This document shows positions 61,067 through 64,000 of a DNA stretch of 64,000 nucleotides, in pieces (positions within the stretch are counted from its first letter, which is position 1; each line of letters opens with the position of its first letter). The notes below the pieces were generated by a model that saw nothing but the letters and a program-made list of their open reading frames with translations, was not told the origin of the DNA and searched no databases. This stretch comes from Halobacteriovoraceae bacterium (GTDB lineage: Bacteria; Bdellovibrionota; Bacteriovoracia; Bacteriovoracales; Bacteriovoracaceae). The stretch lies in contig JABGVH010000079.1 of the NCBI GenBank assembly GCA_018646195.1, forward strand, positions 1 to 64,000, written 5' to 3'. Both the position numbers and the translations under genes were made by a program.

Positions 61067-62707
61067 ATGAAAACTAGGATTGTTTTATTTTGGATATTTA
61101 TCTTTTCCAGTCTTTTTCCCCAACTAGAAGCGAAAGTTCATAACCTGATTGAAAAAACAGGCCTGGCGACAATTGAGAGAACAGAGCAGGGTAATTCCTT
61201 AGAATTACAGTTCTCCATAAAATCATTTGAATCAAAGGAATTAAGAGAAGAGTCTCCTTATCAGGGATTCTCTGAACTCGACTTTGGAGAATTAGATAAA
61301 ACACATACTGTAGGTGAGCCAGCACTCCCATATTATTCGATTGTGGTAGAGGGAAGACCAGAATTCATTAGTGTTACAACAGAAAAAGGGACAGTAAATA
61401 ATTTTAAAAACTTAATGCCAGGTCCCGCCCAGGAGCAACCATGCAGGTGCAAGAAGGTCGCGAAGAAGGGTTTCCAAGTTTCTTGGAAGAGTTATCAATC
61501 CTCCCAAAAAGAACTGGTAAAAGTAGAATACCTAGGTGATTTCAGGGGAGTTCCACTTTCTCGCGTATTAGTTAAGCTAGCGACTTTTTCTGAAAGCGAA
61601 GGGCTTTCAGTCTTCTCAAGTTTAAAAATTAAAATTGAAGGAAGTTCTAATTTTCACACGGACCTGAATCAGTTCCTTTCGGGCCAAAATAATAATAAAA
61701 AATACCTAATTATCACACCTCTTATTTTCAAGCAGGCCTTAAACAAATTTGTTTCGTGGAAAGAAGAATTAGGCTTTGATGTTACAGTAGTGACTCTAGA
61801 AGAAGTGGGAGAAACATTCTCGGCAGTTAAGGAATATATACATAGAACTTATAAGCAAGAGCAGTGGAATTATTCCTTATTAGTTGGACATGAAGGTAGT
61901 TTTCCAACTGAATATGTAGAGACGTCTTCCGATCCTAAGACGCCTTCAGATTTACATTACTTTACCATGGGTGGGGAAGATGACTTTATTCCCGATGTGT
62001 TTTCTGGAAGAATGGTAGTAGATAGCGTAGAAGAAGTACTACGCCAAACCTCTAAAATCATGGCCTACGAAAAAGGCAGTAATCAGAAAGGAAAGGAAAA
62101 CTATATAGGAATTGCATCGGATGAAGGTTACGACCCAACGGATGTAGAGTATATAGAGCAAATGGCAAGTCCACTAAAAAATGAGCACCACTTGAAAGTA
62201 AATTATTTCTTTCAAAAAAATACTGATTCTACCCCTCAAAATATTAACAATGTACTTTCTTCGGGAGCTTCTTGGATGAACTATATTGGGCATGGGGCAG
62301 GTGATTCTTGGCCTTCACTGTATGGCAAAGAGTATCATTCAAAGGATATCAAAAATATCGCGCCCGGAGCAGCTAAGCCAATAATTATAGATGTGGCCTG
62401 CCAAAATGGACGCTTTTCTTATGAGGGGCGACTTGGTGAAAGGTTTTTGAACGAGGAAAACTCAGGACGACCGGTTGGGGCAGTTGCCTACTATGGTGGA
62501 AGTGTTGATATTTCCTGGCACCCTCCAGCGATTATGGCGGTGGGACTTAATAAATTATTGGTGAAGAAGAAAATCAAAGTGCTTGGAGAGGCCTTGTTGG
62601 CCGGCCAGATGTATCTCTATAATAATTATGATGAGCAGAGCTCTATTCGTGAAAATTTTGTTTGGTACCACCTCTTTGGTGACCCATCTTTGAAGATTAA
62701 ATTTTAG
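61067..62707 (+). CDS. Secreted gingipain-family (C25) cysteine peptidase
   Basis: 546 residues from the ATG at 61067, preferred over 61061 because AGCAGG is then 6 bases upstream. A signal peptide ends near QLEAK. After a ~200-residue pro-region, the catalytic domain starts at KKYLIITPLIFKQAL. The catalytic His is in NYIGHGAG (about residue 409) and Cys in DVACQNGRF (about 445), as in gingipains. The C-terminal FGDPSLKIKF is typical of the family. There is no Por-type sorting domain. It is likely exported to periplasm or prey. Confidence 0.82.
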   Translation: MKTRIVLFWIFIFSSLFPQLEAKVHNLIEKTGLATIERTEQGNSLELQFSIKSFESKELREESPYQGFSELDFGELDKTHTVGEPALPYYSIVVEGRPEFISVTTEKGTVNNFKNLMPGPAQEQPCRCKKVAKKGFQVSWKSYQSSQKELVKVEYLGDFRGVPLSRVLVKLATFSESEGLSVFSSLKIKIEGSSNFHTDLNQFLSGQNNNKKYLIITPLIFKQALNKFVSWKEELGFDVTVVTLEEVGETFSAVKEYIHRTYKQEQWNYSLLVGHEGSFPTEYVETSSDPKTPSDLHYFTMGGEDDFIPDVFSGRMVVDSVEEVLRQTSKIMAYEKGSNQKGKENYIGIASDEGYDPTDVEYIEQMASPLKNEHHLKVNYFFQKNTDSTPQNINNVLSSGASWMNYIGHGAGDSWPSLYGKEYHSKDIKNIAPGAAKPIIIDVACQNGRFSYEGRLGERFLNEENSGRPVGAVAYYGGSVDISWHPPAIMAVGLNKLLVKKKIKVLGEALLAGQMYLYNNYDEQSSIRENFVWYHLFGDPSLKIKF

Positions 62708-62724
62708 TTTTCTTCATTAACACT

Positions 62725-64000
62725 CTAGATCTCTCTCAGATCATAGACCTCTGATAAGACAACTCCTTGCCTTATATTTTGGATGACCCTACGCTTGCCT
62801 TTAAACTTTGGGCAGTTTAGATTTCTCGAATAAACAATATAAAATCGTGCCCCATTAATATTGCCATGCCATTTTAATCTCTTTGAAAAGAAACGAACGG
62901 TACTGATTGGATGACCACAAACGGCCACCTTAAATGGTTCTCCGTTATTTTCATAATGCTCAACTTTTTTGTTCAACAGCGTTACCGTCTCTTTAAACGA
63001 ATTACCCCAATAATCTAACTCGAAATTTCCTTTTGCAGCGGGGAGGCTTCCAAAAAGCTCGTTGTAGTAGACGTATTGGTTTGGGTGCAGGTGAATCATC
63101 GCCGGCAGAGGCAGCAGCAAAACCACCGCCCAAATTAAATAAGATAATTTGGCGAACTTAATTTTAGAGCAGGTGTGAGCTATTAAATATATAGAGACTC
63201 CGGCAATTAGGCAGAGAAAAGGAATAAGAAAAATAAAATGGCGTATTCCATCATAAATGGTTGACCCTGAGAGGATGACGAAAATAAGTGGAAATAAAAC
63301 TGCAAACAAAAGATAGCTTGTTGAGCTTTTAAAATTATCAGGAAATTTTATTTTTTTAAAGAGTAAGTAGCAAAAAGAAAATACTCCTAGATGATAAATA
63401 ATAGGTAGCTTGACGCCAAAATAGACAGGTAGATAATAAAAGGGAACTTCTTTTCCAGCCACCATACTTCCCATGAATAGGACTTTTCCGCTCCAATTAA
63501 AGCGAGAGATTTTTAGCAAGGCCTCTATCGGGTGAACCAATGGGCTTTGTTGGGCCCAAGGCCAGAAAATTAACATAATTACATAGGCCAAAAGCAATGC
63601 TGAAAAATAAGCTTTCCAATTAAAGCTGGAAAGCTTCTGCTTCCTTTGAATTTTGAAATTATATAAAATGAAGAGTAGAGAATAAAAGACTACGAGTGCC
63701 CCTCCAATTCGAATACTTAGTAATACTCCTGTCGCTGCACCCCAATACAACCAATCTTTTAGCGATGGATTATTCGATAATAGGTTTTTATTTAAAAAAT
63801 AAAAACTTGCCAAAAAGGCGACAGCAAATGGCATGTCTTTGCTATTGATAAAACTATGCCCCCAATAGGTGGGAGTAAGAATGAGAACCAATAGGCAATA
63901 GAAGGCGATTTTTGAGTCTGTTAGGAGCTTTGCCCAACGAAAGAAAAAGAACCAACCCAGTAGTCCCCAGAGAGCAGTATAGAGTGCTCTCCATTCAAAA
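62725..64000 (-). CDS. GT39-like membrane glycosyltransferase, C-terminal part (cut by window edge)
   Basis: The frame remains open to the right edge, so the N-terminus is outside the window. About 425 residues are visible, with many membrane segments. The segment PTYWGHSFINSKDMPFAVAF is typical of the PMT/ArnT-type family (lipid-linked sugar to protein or lipid). The C-terminal ~130 residues are soluble (AKGNFELDYWGNSFKETVTL). Sugar and acceptor are unknown. It is convergent with the C25 peptidase gene (17-base gap). Confidence 0.8.
   Translation of the reverse strand, partial: FEWRALYTALWGLLGWFFFFRWAKLLTDSKIAFYCLLVLILTPTYWGHSFINSKDMPFAVAFLASFYFLNKNLLSNNPSLKDWLYWGAATGVLLSIRIGGALVVFYSLLFILYNFKIQRKQKLSSFNWKAYFSALLLAYVIMLIFWPWAQQSPLVHPIEALLKISRFNWSGKVLFMGSMVAGKEVPFYYLPVYFGVKLPIIYHLGVFSFCYLLFKKIKFPDNFKSSTSYLLFAVLFPLIFVILSGSTIYDGIRHFIFLIPFLCLIAGVSIYLIAHTCSKIKFAKLSYLIWAVVLLLPLPAMIHLHPNQYVYYNELFGSLPAAKGNFELDYWGNSFKETVTLLNKKVEHYENNGEPFKVAVCGHPISTVRFFSKRLKWHGNINGARFYIVYSRNLNCPKFKGKRRVIQNIRQGVVLSEVYDLREI

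Noticed and set aside
1-64000. tRNA, rRNA, CRISPR arrays, insertion sequences, prophage genes
   Set aside because: The gaps between genes are below 300 bases and none shows a cloverleaf, repeat-spacer array, transposase or terminal inverted repeats.

Overview
The window is a dense, AT-rich bacterial chromosome segment. About 58 protein genes are called, two of them cut by the window edges. I see no rRNA, tRNA, CRISPR array, insertion sequence or phage gene, and no stretch above 300 bases is without a gene; the longest gaps are about 200-230 bases. The best guess for the source is a Gram-negative of the Bdellovibrionota, near Bacteriovorax/Halobacteriovorax. This is inferred from a bacterial mevalonate operon with a GYDIA-type kinase and class II HMG-CoA reductase, many small lipoproteins and secreted proteins of unknown function, outer-membrane barrels ending in Phe, a PrkA-YeaH-SpoVR cluster, and RpoH plus rpsO-pnp. 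Taxonomy is not proven by any marker here.

Layout. 1-8583 (minus strand): a tightly overlapping eight-gene operon reading GbsR/MarR-type regulator, type II ketosynthase, acyl carrier protein, CrtI-like FAD oxidoreductase, OleA, OleB, OleC, OleD. OleABCD are the four head-to-head olefin enzymes; the three genes before them look like a dedicated supply line for an unusual acyl chain. This is the strongest candidate for an undescribed system in the window. 8705-16913: a lipoprotein nuclease-like gene, a DOMON-like gene, a tiny secreted ORF whose start codon overlaps a divergent amidohydrolase start, exonuclease III, a small XRE regulator, an Asn/Arg-rich disordered protein with a promoter that predicts a leaderless mRNA, malate dehydrogenase with a strong terminator, a small lipoprotein behind a sigma-54-like site, and a cNMP-binding protein paired with a degenerate SGNH-like protein.

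16996-26599: a U32 peptidase-family pair, two rRNA methyltransferase-like genes, then the mevalonate operon (type 2 IPP isomerase, HMG-CoA reductase, GYDIA kinase, diphosphomevalonate decarboxylase, mevalonate kinase) that makes isoprenoid precursors; HMG-CoA synthase is not here. 26600-33481: a lipoprotein, a secreted HAD-like protein, an enoyl-CoA hydratase-like protein, thioredoxin reductase with a 60-residue partner, and two related outer-membrane barrel proteins. 33485-42469 (minus strand): PP2C phosphatase, LytM/M23 peptidase, SecA, a very acidic protein with a YbjQ-like C-terminus, glycerol-3-phosphate dehydrogenase and a Cys-rich beta-propeller protein.

42695-49290: PrkA kinase, YeaH (DUF444), SpoVR and a FecR-domain protein in one direction, divergent from the PP2C gene. 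49282-57509: a TPR protein, an unknown secreted protein, RpoH, S15, PNPase, dUTPase, a PHA-system-like protein and a 2Fe-2S ferredoxin. 57506-60835: a phosphonate-type ABC transporter (PhnD, PhnC, PhnE) plus an unknown membrane protein. 61067-64000: a gingipain-family (C25) peptidase and the C-terminal part of a GT39-like glycosyltransferase. Convergent neighbours nearly always abut or overlap at their 3' ends without a visible terminator.
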